Shown: positions 1 through 6,789 of the stretch, one piece after another
Numbering within the stretch: position 1 is the first letter of the stretch
Layout: every line of letters begins with the position of its first letter
Origin: Saccharopolyspora hirsuta
GTDB taxonomy: Bacteria; Actinomycetota; Actinomycetes; Mycobacteriales; Pseudonocardiaceae
Direction of reading: 5' to 3'
NCBI RefSeq assembly: GCF_008630535.1
Contig: NZ_VWPH01000013.1
Span: 124,001-188,000 of the forward strand
DNA: 64,000 nucleotides
The notes under the pieces: generated by a model
Seen by the model: the letters and a program-made list of their open reading frames with translations, nothing else
The model's database searches: none
Told to the model about the DNA's origin: nothing
Made by a program: the position numbers and the translations under genes

Positions 1-2612
1 AGCACCTCGCCGTAGAGGCGGGCCACCGTCGTCTTGCCGGTGCCGGGCGGACCGGCGAACACCAGGTGGTGGCTGATCTTCGGGGTCGGCAGCCCGGCCG
101 CCGCGCGCCGCCGGTTCGCGGCCAGCAGGTTCACCAGGTCCTCGACCGCCGACTTCACCGAGCCGATGCCGATCATCTCCCGCAGCCGGGTCAGCGCCGA
201 CGGCTTCTCCGGCTCGGCGGCCTCGGGTTCCGCGCCGACGTCGGCGGGCAGCATGCGGGACAGCTCGGCCTCGTCGGCGTCGGGCTGCCCGGCGAGCCGG
301 ACCGCCTGCCGGTCGATCATCTCCTCGAACAGCTTGCGGGCCGCGCGGCCGTTGCCGAAGTCCGCGCCGCGGTGCAGCCGCCCGAAGTACCGCTCCAGCG
401 CCTCGCGGGTGCCGTCGCCGAGCTCGTAGCTGTGCGCCTGGCACAGCCGCTCGACGATGGTGACCAGCTCGGGCACCGAGTAGTTCTCGAACTCGACGGT
501 GCGGTTGAAGCGGGACGCCAGGCCGGGGTTGGAGGCCAGGAAGCCGTCCATCTGCTCGGAGTACCCGGCGGCGATGACCACCACGTCGTCGCGGTGGTCC
601 TCCATCAGCTTGACCAGGGTGTCGACCGCTTCGCGGCCGAAGTCGGGCCCGCCGCCCTCCTGCGCGTTCAGCGTGTACGCCTCGTCGATGAACAGCACGC
701 CGCCGAGGGCCTTGGTGAACGCCTCGGTGGTCTTGATCGCGGTGCCGCCGACGATCTGCGCGACCAGGTCGGCGCGGGCCACCTCCACCAGGTGCCCGCT
801 GCGCAGCGCGCCGAGCGAGGCGAGGATCTCGCCGTAGAGGCGGGCCACGGTGGTCTTGCCGGTGCCGGGCGGCCCGGCGAAGATCAGGTGGCGGCTCATC
901 GGCAGCGCGGGCAGCCCGGCCGCTTCCCGCCGCTTGGCCATCTCGGTCAGGTTCACCAGGGTCGTGACCTGCTGCTTCACCCCGTCCAGCCCGACCAGCG
1001 CGGCGAGTTCGGCCAGCGGTCCGGCCTCCGCGTCGGTGGTCCCGGCGTTGTCCCGGCTGTCCAGGTTCTCGATCTCCAGCCGGGAGCTGTCCGGCGAGTG
1101 CACGCCGACGCCGCCGTTGCCGGTGGCGGTGCAGTTGGTCACCGCGACGGGTTCGGCGGTCTCCACCCGGACGCCGTCGCGGGTGTTGTCGGTCAGCTCG
1201 CAGTCCTCGAGGGTGGCGCGGCCGCCGTCGTGCACCAGCACGCCGTGGCCGTCGTTCTTGCTGATCTTGCCGCGCAGCAGGGTGAGCTCGGCGTGGTCGG
1301 CGACGGTGATGCCGTCGCCGGTGCAGTCGCGCACCTCGCACTCCCGCAGCAGCCCGGTGCCGCCCCGCTCGACGGCCACCCCGGTCGCCGCCCGGATCAC
1401 CGCGCGGTCCACCGTCGGGTCGGCGTCCTCGCCGATGCGCAGGCCGGTGCGGGCGACGTCGCCGATCTCGACGTCCTCCAGGCGCCCGTGCCCGCCGCCG
1501 AACACCGCGATGCCGTCGCCGCGCGCGTCCTGCACGGTGACCCGGCGCAGCATCGGGTTCGCCCCGGCGCGCACGGTGATCCCGGTGCCCTCGACGTCCT
1601 GGACCTCCAGCTGCTCGAACTCCGCGACCGATTCGTCGGTGAGCACCACGCCGTCCTCCGCGCAGTCGCGGACCGAGGTGTCGCGGAACACCGGCCCGGC
1701 CAGCTCGCCGACCTCGATGGCGGCCTTGCGGGTGCCGACGATCCGCAGCTCCTCGTAGCTGCCCTTGGCCTTGTCGGTGATCAGCAGGCCGTTGGCCTTG
1801 GTGCGGCCGACGCGGCACCCGGTCACCACCGGTTCGCTGCCGCCCAGCACGACCAGGCCGTGCTCGCGGGTGCCGGTGAACGAGCAGTCCCGCAGCGTCG
1901 GGCGGCCCTGGCTGTTCACGTAGGCACCGATCGCCACGTCCTTGACGGAGGTGCCGCGGATGGTGGTGCTGCTGCTGGCCTCCAGGGCGATCGCGGGCTT
2001 GTCGGTGCGGGAGATCTGGCAGTCCTCGACGGTGCCGCGGGATTCGGCGTTCGCGCAGACCCCGTTGCCCCGGCTGTCGCGCAGCACGCAGCGGCGGATG
2101 GTGGGCGCGGCCCGGTCGCTGATCACGATCGCCGAGCTGCCCAGGTGCTCGACCACGCAGTCCTCGACGACGCTGCCCGCCTCGGAGGTGTCGACGATCC
2201 CGGCCCCGGAGGCGTTGGTGACCCGGCAGTCCCGCATCGCCAGCGAACCGGATTCGCGCGCCAGCACGGCGGTCCAGGCCGAACCGGTCACCTCGCAGTC
2301 GTCCATCGCCGCCTGCCCGCGCGGGACGTCCACAGTGGGCAGTTCCGGGTCGCGGCCGCGCAGCACCAGCCCGCTGAGCTGCACGGCCTCGGACACCACG
2401 CGCACCGCGCTGCCGCGCACCGGGGACAGCTCCACGGTCCGCGACCCCTCGGCGGCGATGATGGTGACCACCTTGGTGATGACCAGGTTCTCCTGGTAGC
2501 GGCCGGGGTGCACCGAGATGACCGACCCGGGGCGGGCCTGCTCCAACGCCGCCGCGATGGTCCGGTGCCCGTCGGATCCCTCGGCTCGAACGGAAAGCAC
2601 AGGCCGCGCCAC
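1..2612 (-). CDS. beta-helix / tandem AAA+ ATPase protein (EccA-like modules), partial
   Basis: The gene runs off the left edge, so its C-terminus is missing. The start is a GTG at 2612-2610 preceded by GGAGGAG. About 500 N-terminal residues carry short degenerate repeats of the right-handed parallel beta-helix kind (Pro-Gly-Arg-Tyr entry, then repeated V-x-N/D-S/G turns). A CbbX/EccA-type AAA+ module follows, with Walker A GPPGTGKTTVARLYGE near 840-890 and Walker B VLFIDEA near 690. A second copy of the same Walker A sits at the window edge (about 10-58), so there are at least two AAA+ domains in tandem. EccA-type ATPases are cytosolic partners of ESX substrates, and eccC, eccD and eccB lie 4-11 kb away, so a substrate-handling role is inferred. 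No function is known for the beta-helix part. Confidence 0.85.
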   Translation of the reverse strand, partial: MARPVLSVRAEGSDGHRTIAAALEQARPGSVISVHPGRYQENLVITKVVTIIAAEGSRTVELSPVRGSAVRVVSEAVQLSGLVLRGRDPELPTVDVPRGQAAMDDCEVTGSAWTAVLARESGSLAMRDCRVTNASGAGIVDTSEAGSVVEDCVVEHLGSSAIVISDRAAPTIRRCVLRDSRGNGVCANAESRGTVEDCQISRTDKPAIALEASSSTTIRGTSVKDVAIGAYVNSQGRPTLRDCSFTGTREHGLVVLGGSEPVVTGCRVGRTKANGLLITDKAKGSYEELRIVGTRKAAIEVGELAGPVFRDTSVRDCAEDGVVLTDESVAEFEQLEVQDVEGTGITVRAGANPMLRRVTVQDARGDGIAVFGGGHGRLEDVEIGDVARTGLRIGEDADPTVDRAVIRAATGVAVERGGTGLLRECEVRDCTGDGITVADHAELTLLRGKISKNDGHGVLVHDGGRATLEDCELTDNTRDGVRVETAEPVAVTNCTATGNGGVGVHSPDSSRLEIENLDSRDNAGTTDAEAGPLAELAALVGLDGVKQQVTTLVNLTEMAKRREAAGLPALPMSRHLIFAGPPGTGKTTVARLYGEILASLGALRSGHLVEVARADLVAQIVGGTAIKTTEAFTKALGGVLFIDEAYTLNAQEGGGPDFGREAVDTLVKLMEDHRDDVVVIAAGYSEQMDGFLASNPGLASRFNRTVEFENYSVPELVTIVERLCQAHSYELGDGTREALERYFGRLHRGADFGNGRAARKLFEEMIDRQAVRLAGQPDADEAELSRMLPADVGAEPEAAEPEKPSALTRLREMIGIGSVKSAVEDLVNLLAANRRRAAAGLPTPKISHHLVFAGPPGTGKTTVARLYGEV

Positions 2613-2835
2613 TAGAAACTCCTCCAGCAACCGCGCGGACCCGGGCCCGGATCCGCTTGAGTTGAAACGGTGTTCCCAGCCTGCCCGCCGCAGCTCAGCG
2701 GCGTTAGTCCCAACAACGTCGCCCGCCGACCCCTATTCATGGGACTCCCCGCGCGCGGTTGCCGGGAGGTTAAATGGAGCGGACGAATCGGAGGGGCAGC
2801 GCAGCCGCCGGGGAACGCACTAGGGGTGACCGAAC

Positions 2836-3642
2836 GTGGCCAGGGTGAGCAGGGGGCTGGTCGCGGCGTGCGCGGTGTCGAGCGCGACCGGCTGGCTGCT
2901 GGGCCGCTGGTCGCGCCGCCAGTCGACCCCGGAACTGCGCTGGCTGCGCCAGGAGCTCACCGCGACCAGCAACGCGCTGATCGAGGCCGAGCAGGAGCGC
3001 GCCGACCTGCGCCGAGCGCAGCGAGAGCTGATCACCGCGATCTCCCACGAACTGCGCACCCCGCTGGCCAACATCCGCGCCGCCGCCGAAGCCCTGCAGG
3101 ACGGAGTGGCGCAGGAGCCGGAGCGCTACCTGGACAGCCTGATCGGCGGCGCGCAGCGGCTGAACCGCGTCACCGGTGACCTGTTCGAGCTGGCCCGCCT
3201 CCAGGTCGACAGCCCCCAGCGCACCCCGGCGCGCCTGGCCGACCTGCTGGATTCCGCGCTCGCGGCGGCGCTCCCGGTCGCGCTGGAGCGCGGCGTGCGG
3301 CTGCACGGCGTCGGCCTGGACAGCGCGACGGACCCGGTGCTGGTGGACGTCGCGGTGACCACCCGAGCCCTGGCGAACCTGGTGATGCACGCGGTCCGCC
3401 ACACGGTCCCCGGCGAGCCGGTGACGGTGACGGCGGTGGTCTCGGGCGAGGAGATCGAGGTGATCGTGGTCGACGGCTGCGGAGGAGTGGCGGACCCCGA
3501 CCTGGCGGCGGAACCGCCCGACAGCGGTCTGGCGATCACCCGAGGCCTGATCAGAGCCCACGGCGGAGACGTCCGCATAGACCAGGTGACGGACGGCTGC
3601 CGCTTCACCACCCGCCTCCCCGCGGGTCGCTGTGACTCGTGA
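2836..3642 (+). CDS. sensor histidine kinase with altered N-box
   Basis: A 268-residue histidine kinase with a short N-terminal hydrophobic segment (about residues 8-24), a coiled segment, then the dimerisation/phosphoacceptor H-box ISHELRTPLA (His71) and a HATPase_c domain. The G1 motif DGCGG and the G2 region SGLAITRGLIRAHGG are readable. The N-box reads ANLVMHAVRHT: His185 stands where the Mg-coordinating Asn of the family (as in NLLGNAVRHT) is expected. No sensor domain is visible. It is distantly related to the kinase at 40811-41923, sharing an EALQDGxAxxxxRYL stretch. No response regulator adjoins it; the OmpR-type regulator at 5955 is the nearest candidate partner. The last bases, including the TGA, lie inside a 17-bp-stem palindrome. 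Confidence 0.85.
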   Translation: MARVSRGLVAACAVSSATGWLLGRWSRRQSTPELRWLRQELTATSNALIEAEQERADLRRAQRELITAISHELRTPLANIRAAAEALQDGVAQEPERYLDSLIGGAQRLNRVTGDLFELARLQVDSPQRTPARLADLLDSALAAALPVALERGVRLHGVGLDSATDPVLVDVAVTTRALANLVMHAVRHTVPGEPVTVTAVVSGEEIEVIVVDGCGGVADPDLAAEPPDSGLAITRGLIRAHGGDVRIDQVTDGCRFTTRLPAGRCDS

Positions 3643-3681
3643 GTGCTTTTGGCTGCTCTAGCGCCCAAAAGCACTCACGAG
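3636..3681. repeat. palindromic repeat P1 (CGTGAGTGCTTT family)
   Basis: Perfect 17-bp inverted repeat (3636-3652 and 3665-3681) around a 12-nt centre that contains GCTCTAGC. The outer core is CGTGAGTGCTTTTGG. Its left arm supplies the stop codon of the kinase ending at 3642. It may act as a bidirectional terminator between that gene and the convergent DUF397 copy at 3689. Related copies are at 3909, 12400, 37233 and 39955. Confidence 0.8.
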
Positions 3682-3688
3682 GACGCGC

Positions 3689-3931
3689 CTACCGTTCGAA
3701 TCGGTCGGCCTTCACGGCGGTGATGAACGCCGACCACTGCTTGCGGTCGGCGACGAAGTAACCGGCGGCCCGGTCCTTGGTGTCGCGGACCGCAGCACCG
3801 TCGGCTAACGCACCGACCTCGACGCATGCCGTGTTGTTGCTTGAACGGCTGGACTTGCGCCAGGTCAGCGGTGCCTTGGTGGCGCGACGGATTGCGTGAG
3901 GTGGCGAGCCGTGAGCACTTTGTGGCGTCAT
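3689..3931 (-). pseudogene. DUF397 tandem duplicate, probably 5'-truncated
   Basis: This encodes the core of a DUF397 protein (WRKSSRS...CVEVGALADG...VRDTKDRAAGYF...WSAFITAVKADRF). Over roughly 128 nt its 3' half differs from the neighbour at 3961-4152 at only about two positions, so it is a recent tandem copy. The only in-frame start is an ATG at 3931 that lies inside the palindromic repeat P2 and has no ribosome binding site. The normal DUF397 N-terminus is absent. I read it as a copy cut off by the repeat, possibly not translated. A short leaderless protein cannot be excluded. Confidence 0.6.
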
Positions 3932-3952
3932 AGCACCACAAAGTACTCACGG
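3909..3952. repeat. palindromic repeat P2 (CGTGAGTGCTTT family)
   Basis: Inverted repeat with 17-bp arms (3909-3925 and 3936-3952), one mismatch and a 10-nt centre containing CATAG. It is the same family as P1. It separates the two DUF397 copies and probably terminates the XRE-DUF397 transcript. Confidence 0.75.
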
Positions 3953-3960
3953 GAGCCGCA

Positions 3961-4152
3961 TCACCGTTCGAATCGGTCGGTCTTCACGGCGGTGATGAAC
4001 GCCGACCACTGCTTGCGGTCGGCGACGAAGTAACCGGCGGCCCGGTCCTTGGTGTCGCGAACCGCAGCACCGTCGGCTAACGCACCGACCTCGACGCAAC
4101 TGGTCTGCTGCCCCGATCGACTCGACTTCCGCCACCCGGTCGGCTCTGTCAT
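3961..4152 (-). CDS. DUF397 protein paired with XRE regulator
   Basis: A 63-residue DUF397 protein starting MTEPTGWRKSSRS. The ATG at 4152 is chosen because GGAGGC lies six bases upstream and because it overlaps the TGA of the preceding XRE gene as ATGA, which indicates translational coupling. DUF397 proteins are small actinobacterial proteins almost always encoded next to Scr1-like XRE regulators. The pair is usually treated as a regulator/antagonist module, but the biochemical role is not settled. It carries the typical VRDTKDRAAGYF and WSAFITAVK blocks. Confidence 0.88.
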   Translation of the reverse strand: MTEPTGWRKSSRSGQQTSCVEVGALADGAAVRDTKDRAAGYFVADRKQWSAFITAVKTDRFER

Positions 4153-5021
4153 GTGGTTGCCTCCAACTTGTCCGCGCATTCAGCAATGAGCCGCACCGAG
4201 TCGTGCGGGCTCATGGTCAACTCGCGCAGGCTAGTTACCGCTTCCAGGTATGCCCGCGCGATCCCCACGTTGTGCAGCGACACCGACGACCGGTAGTGCT
4301 CCAGGTGCACGATCGGTGTCGCCTTCGGAAACTCGAAAACGATGAAGGCGCCCATGTGGGCGGGATGCCATCGTTCCGCACCGGCTGGCAGGACTCGAAC
4401 CTCGACGTTCGGCCACTCGGCCATCTTGACCAGGTGGCGCAGTTGTTCGGCCATCACCGCCGCGCCGCCGATCCGCTCGTTGAGCGCGGCCTCGGCGATG
4501 AAGGCCACGAACTCAGGAGCGTTCTTCGACGTCAAAATCTCGCGACGGCCCACACGCATGAGCACCATCGTCTCGACTTCGTCCGGTGGAAGCCCCTGCA
4601 TGATCGCCCGCGCGTAGTCGGAGGTTTGCAGCAGGCCAGGGATTACGCCCGTGGCAACGTCGATGATTCGGGTTGCCGTGCGCTCGAACTCGATCAGCGT
4701 CGTCAGCTCTTTCCGAGCCCCGGTCTTGCTGGTGGAAAGCCAATCGGGACGGTCGTCGCGAGCCATTTCGGCGAGTCGTTCACGCTCTTCCTCCGACACG
4801 CCGTAGGTGGCCAGCATTGCGGCAACCTCTTCGGGTGAAGCTGCGCGCTCACCTGTCTCGATCCGAGCGTACTTCGAGTGGTGCCCGCCGAGCTTTTGCG
4901 CCACTGCACGCACGGTCAGCCCGGCCTGTTCGCGATATTCCCGCAGTTCAGCGCCCAAAGCGCGCAGTCGCGGTGATCCGCTGCTGGTGCTGGCCATGCG
5001 ACGAGCATAACGACGGCTCAT
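4149..5021 (-). CDS. XRE family regulator with DUF5753 (Scr1-like)
   Basis: A 290-residue protein with an N-terminal helix-turn-helix of XRE type (LGAELREYREQAGLTVRAVAQKLGGHHSKYARIETG, residues about 22-60) and a long C-terminal domain of the DUF5753 kind, recognisable by IPGLLQTSDYARAI and the VEVRVLPAGAERWH stretch. This architecture is common in actinomycetes beside DUF397 genes. The ATG at 5021 is taken because purine-rich GGGTGAGG precedes it; an internal ATG at 4997 is possible. It is divergent from the zinc-finger gene at 5175, and the gap holds three GCGACA repeats that could be its operator. A second such regulator is at 62469-63341. Confidence 0.9.
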   Translation of the reverse strand: MSRRYARRMASTSSGSPRLRALGAELREYREQAGLTVRAVAQKLGGHHSKYARIETGERAASPEEVAAMLATYGVSEEERERLAEMARDDRPDWLSTSKTGARKELTTLIEFERTATRIIDVATGVIPGLLQTSDYARAIMQGLPPDEVETMVLMRVGRREILTSKNAPEFVAFIAEAALNERIGGAAVMAEQLRHLVKMAEWPNVEVRVLPAGAERWHPAHMGAFIVFEFPKATPIVHLEHYRSSVSLHNVGIARAYLEAVTSLRELTMSPHDSVRLIAECADKLEATT

Positions 5022-5050
5022 AACCCCTCACCCATTCGCATCATTGGACG

Positions 5051-5100
5051 TGTCGCGCGCGACAACTATGTTGTTTGCGACAAGACTAGGACTCGCGACA
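5051..5100. promoter_or_regulatory. putative operator: three GCGACA repeats, 18-bp spacing
   Basis: GCGACA occurs at 5059, 5077 and 5095, exactly 18 bp apart, in the divergent gap between the XRE gene and the zinc-finger gene. The first overlaps the perfect palindrome TGTCGCGCGCGACA (5051-5064). Regular spacing in a divergent promoter suggests binding of the XRE protein. This is an inference from position only. Confidence 0.4.
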
Positions 5101-5174
5101 AGAGTCGTCGCGGTCTCCAAGAGTGACGGAGGGTATGACGTGTTGCTCCGTGTGACGAACTGGGGGTGCGAGTG

Positions 5175-5420
5175 ATGTACCAGCCGTACCCCTTCCATTG
5201 GGTTCCTGCTGCTGGGCAGCGGCATGCGAGTACTGATCGGCGGCCTGAGGGGGCCTTGGCCTATCCGACGGGGACGTCCGTGGCGACGTTGTGCCGGGAG
5301 CAGGTCGTGGCCGACAACTCCGAGATCGGGTGGCTGTGGCCCACCTGCGACGGCTGCAACACCGAGGCGCACCGGATCGCCCGGGAACACCGCACCACCT
5401 CGACCGAACGGAGCATCTGA
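5175..5420 (+). CDS. small zinc-finger-like protein
   Basis: An 81-residue protein of a small actinobacterial family with the pattern PFHW-x-P-x2-GQRHAS, then TLC and WLWPTCDGCN. The conserved cysteines (TLC, PTCDGC) and the His suggest a single structural zinc site. Start at the ATG 5175, which aligns with the paralogue at 63485; GTG codons at 5166 and 5172 are alternatives. It is divergent from the XRE gene and one base ahead of a small membrane-protein gene, the same order as at 63485-64000. Its function is unknown. Confidence 0.7.
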   Translation: MYQPYPFHWVPAAGQRHASTDRRPEGALAYPTGTSVATLCREQVVADNSEIGWLWPTCDGCNTEAHRIAREHRTTSTERSI

Positions 5421-5421
5421 G

Positions 5422-5730
5422 ATGGCCACCGCACTGCCCGGCATCATCATGATCACCGCAGGCATCGCGTTCTACGCGTTCGCGATCTACTGGAACGCCC
5501 ACCGCCCCCAGCACTCCGGCGGCGGCGAAGGCGCCCTGACGGTCCACCAGCTCATCGCCCACGTCGAAGCCGAACGCCGCCAACGCCAGCGAACCGGCCG
5601 CCACCGCCTCCACGAACCACACCCCGAGCCCCACCCGGAACCACCACCACCGTCCACTCCGGACACCCCAAGCGCACCGCCACCGCTCGAACTCCAGCGC
5701 AGAGTCCTCGACGCGCTCCACCACCTGTAG
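5422..5730 (+). CDS. small single-pass membrane protein
   Basis: A 102-residue protein with one N-terminal transmembrane helix (LPGIIMITAGIAFYAFAIYW, about residues 5-24) and a charged, His/Pro-rich cytoplasmic tail (HEPHPEPHPEPPPP). The start follows the upstream stop by one base (TGAGATG), so it is in an operon with the zinc-finger gene. A comparable gene begins at 63921 after the second zinc-finger gene. The family is not recognised. Confidence 0.7.
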   Translation: MATALPGIIMITAGIAFYAFAIYWNAHRPQHSGGGEGALTVHQLIAHVEAERRQRQRTGRHRLHEPHPEPHPEPPPPSTPDTPSAPPPLELQRRVLDALHHL

Positions 5731-5735
5731 GGAAA

Positions 5736-5757
5736 GGCGATTTCTCTCGAAATCGCC
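5736..5757 (+). terminator. stem-loop terminator after the membrane-protein gene
   Basis: Perfect 9-bp inverted repeat GGCGATTTC / GAAATCGCC with a TCTC loop, six bases after the stop codon at 5730. There is no T-tract. Confidence 0.55.
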
Positions 5758-5954
5758 CCACAAGCCAGGACCCGGCCGCACCGTGCCCCCGACCCCGCGG
5801 CCCGGGCCCTGCGGGCCGGTCGGCGCCGCGCCCCTCCCCAACGCGCCGACCGGCCACCCCACCCCGTTCAGCCTCCGCGCGATGAACGGCCTTGAGCAGG
5901 CGGAACCCCGGGTACCACCGCTGTTCCCCAGGTGGGGAACCTCGCGGCGCCGGG

Positions 5955-6677
5955 CTAGACCGCCGGGCCGAAGCGGTAGCCGACGCCCCAGATCGTGTGC
6001 AGGATCGTCGGGTTGGCCGGGTCCGTCTCGATCTTCTCGCGGAGGCGGCGGACGTAGACGCTGATCATCGAGGAGTCGCCGACCTTCCACTGCCAGACGC
6101 GCTGCATCAGCTCGTCCTTGCGGAAGGTCTCGCCGGGGTGGTCGAAGAAGAAGTCCAGGAGGTCGCGCTCGCGGCCGGTGAAGCGCAGCGGTTTCCCGGC
6201 TTTCGTGACCTGGCGGGTGGTCAGGTCCAGGACCAGGTCCTCGACCTGGCGGGTCTGCGGCGCCTGCTGCGGCTGGGCCGGTTGGCCCGCGGTGCGGCGG
6301 AGCAGGGCTTGGGCGCGGAGCACGAGTTCGCGCGGGCTGAACGGCTTGGTGACGTAGTCGTCCGCGCCGAGCTCCAGGCCGTGGATGCGGTCGTCCTGCT
6401 CGCCCAGGGCCGTGACCAGGATGATCGGCACCGAGCTCTGCTCGCGGAGCTTGCGGCACACGTGGGTGCCGTCCAGCCGGGGCAGCATCCGGTCCAGGAT
6501 CACCAGGTCCGGGTTGAACGCCTGGAAGCCGTCCAGCGCCATCACGCCGTCGGCGGCCACCGCCACCAGCATCCCGGCGTGGTTGAGGTAGCTGGCGATG
6601 ACCTCGGCCATCATCGGATCGTCCTCGACCACCAGCACCCGGTGCCTGCGCACCGCCCCGGACGCCCCGATGTCCAC
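5955..6677 (-). CDS. OmpR/PhoB-family response regulator
   Basis: A 240-residue two-domain regulator. The receiver has the acidic pair E18-D19-D20, phosphoacceptor Asp62 (VILDRMLP) and the conserved Lys in DDYVTKPF. The DNA-binding domain is a winged helix ending IWGVGYRFGPAV. The GTG at 6677 is preferred over upstream starts because GGAGG lies six bases before it and the receiver begins directly after it. No kinase is adjacent; the orphan kinases at 2836 and 40811 are candidates. Its place next to eccC suggests it may control the secretion genes, which is inference only. Confidence 0.92.
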   Translation of the reverse strand: MDIGASGAVRRHRVLVVEDDPMMAEVIASYLNHAGMLVAVAADGVMALDGFQAFNPDLVILDRMLPRLDGTHVCRKLREQSSVPIILVTALGEQDDRIHGLELGADDYVTKPFSPRELVLRAQALLRRTAGQPAQPQQAPQTRQVEDLVLDLTTRQVTKAGKPLRFTGRERDLLDFFFDHPGETFRKDELMQRVWQWKVGDSSMISVYVRRLREKIETDPANPTILHTIWGVGYRFGPAV

Positions 6678-6756
6678 CGCACGCCTCCGCTCGAACCCGA
6701 CCGCACCAGAGCCTAACGGGTGCTCGGCCCGGGCCGTCGGCACCCGAGCCGGGCGC

Positions 6757-6786
6757 GATCTCGCGGGGGCGGACCCCCGCGAGATC
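6757..6786 (-). terminator. terminator downstream of eccC
   Basis: A 13-bp perfect stem (GATCTCGCGGGGG / CCCCCGCGAGATC) with a 4-nt loop, directly after the eccC stop codon and before the response regulator start. Confidence 0.7.
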
Positions 6787-6789
6787 GGG

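Noticed and set aside
66-2615. An 849-codon plus-strand open frame at the left edge
   Set aside because: It mirrors the minus-strand beta-helix/AAA+ gene, whose Walker motifs and start site are clear.
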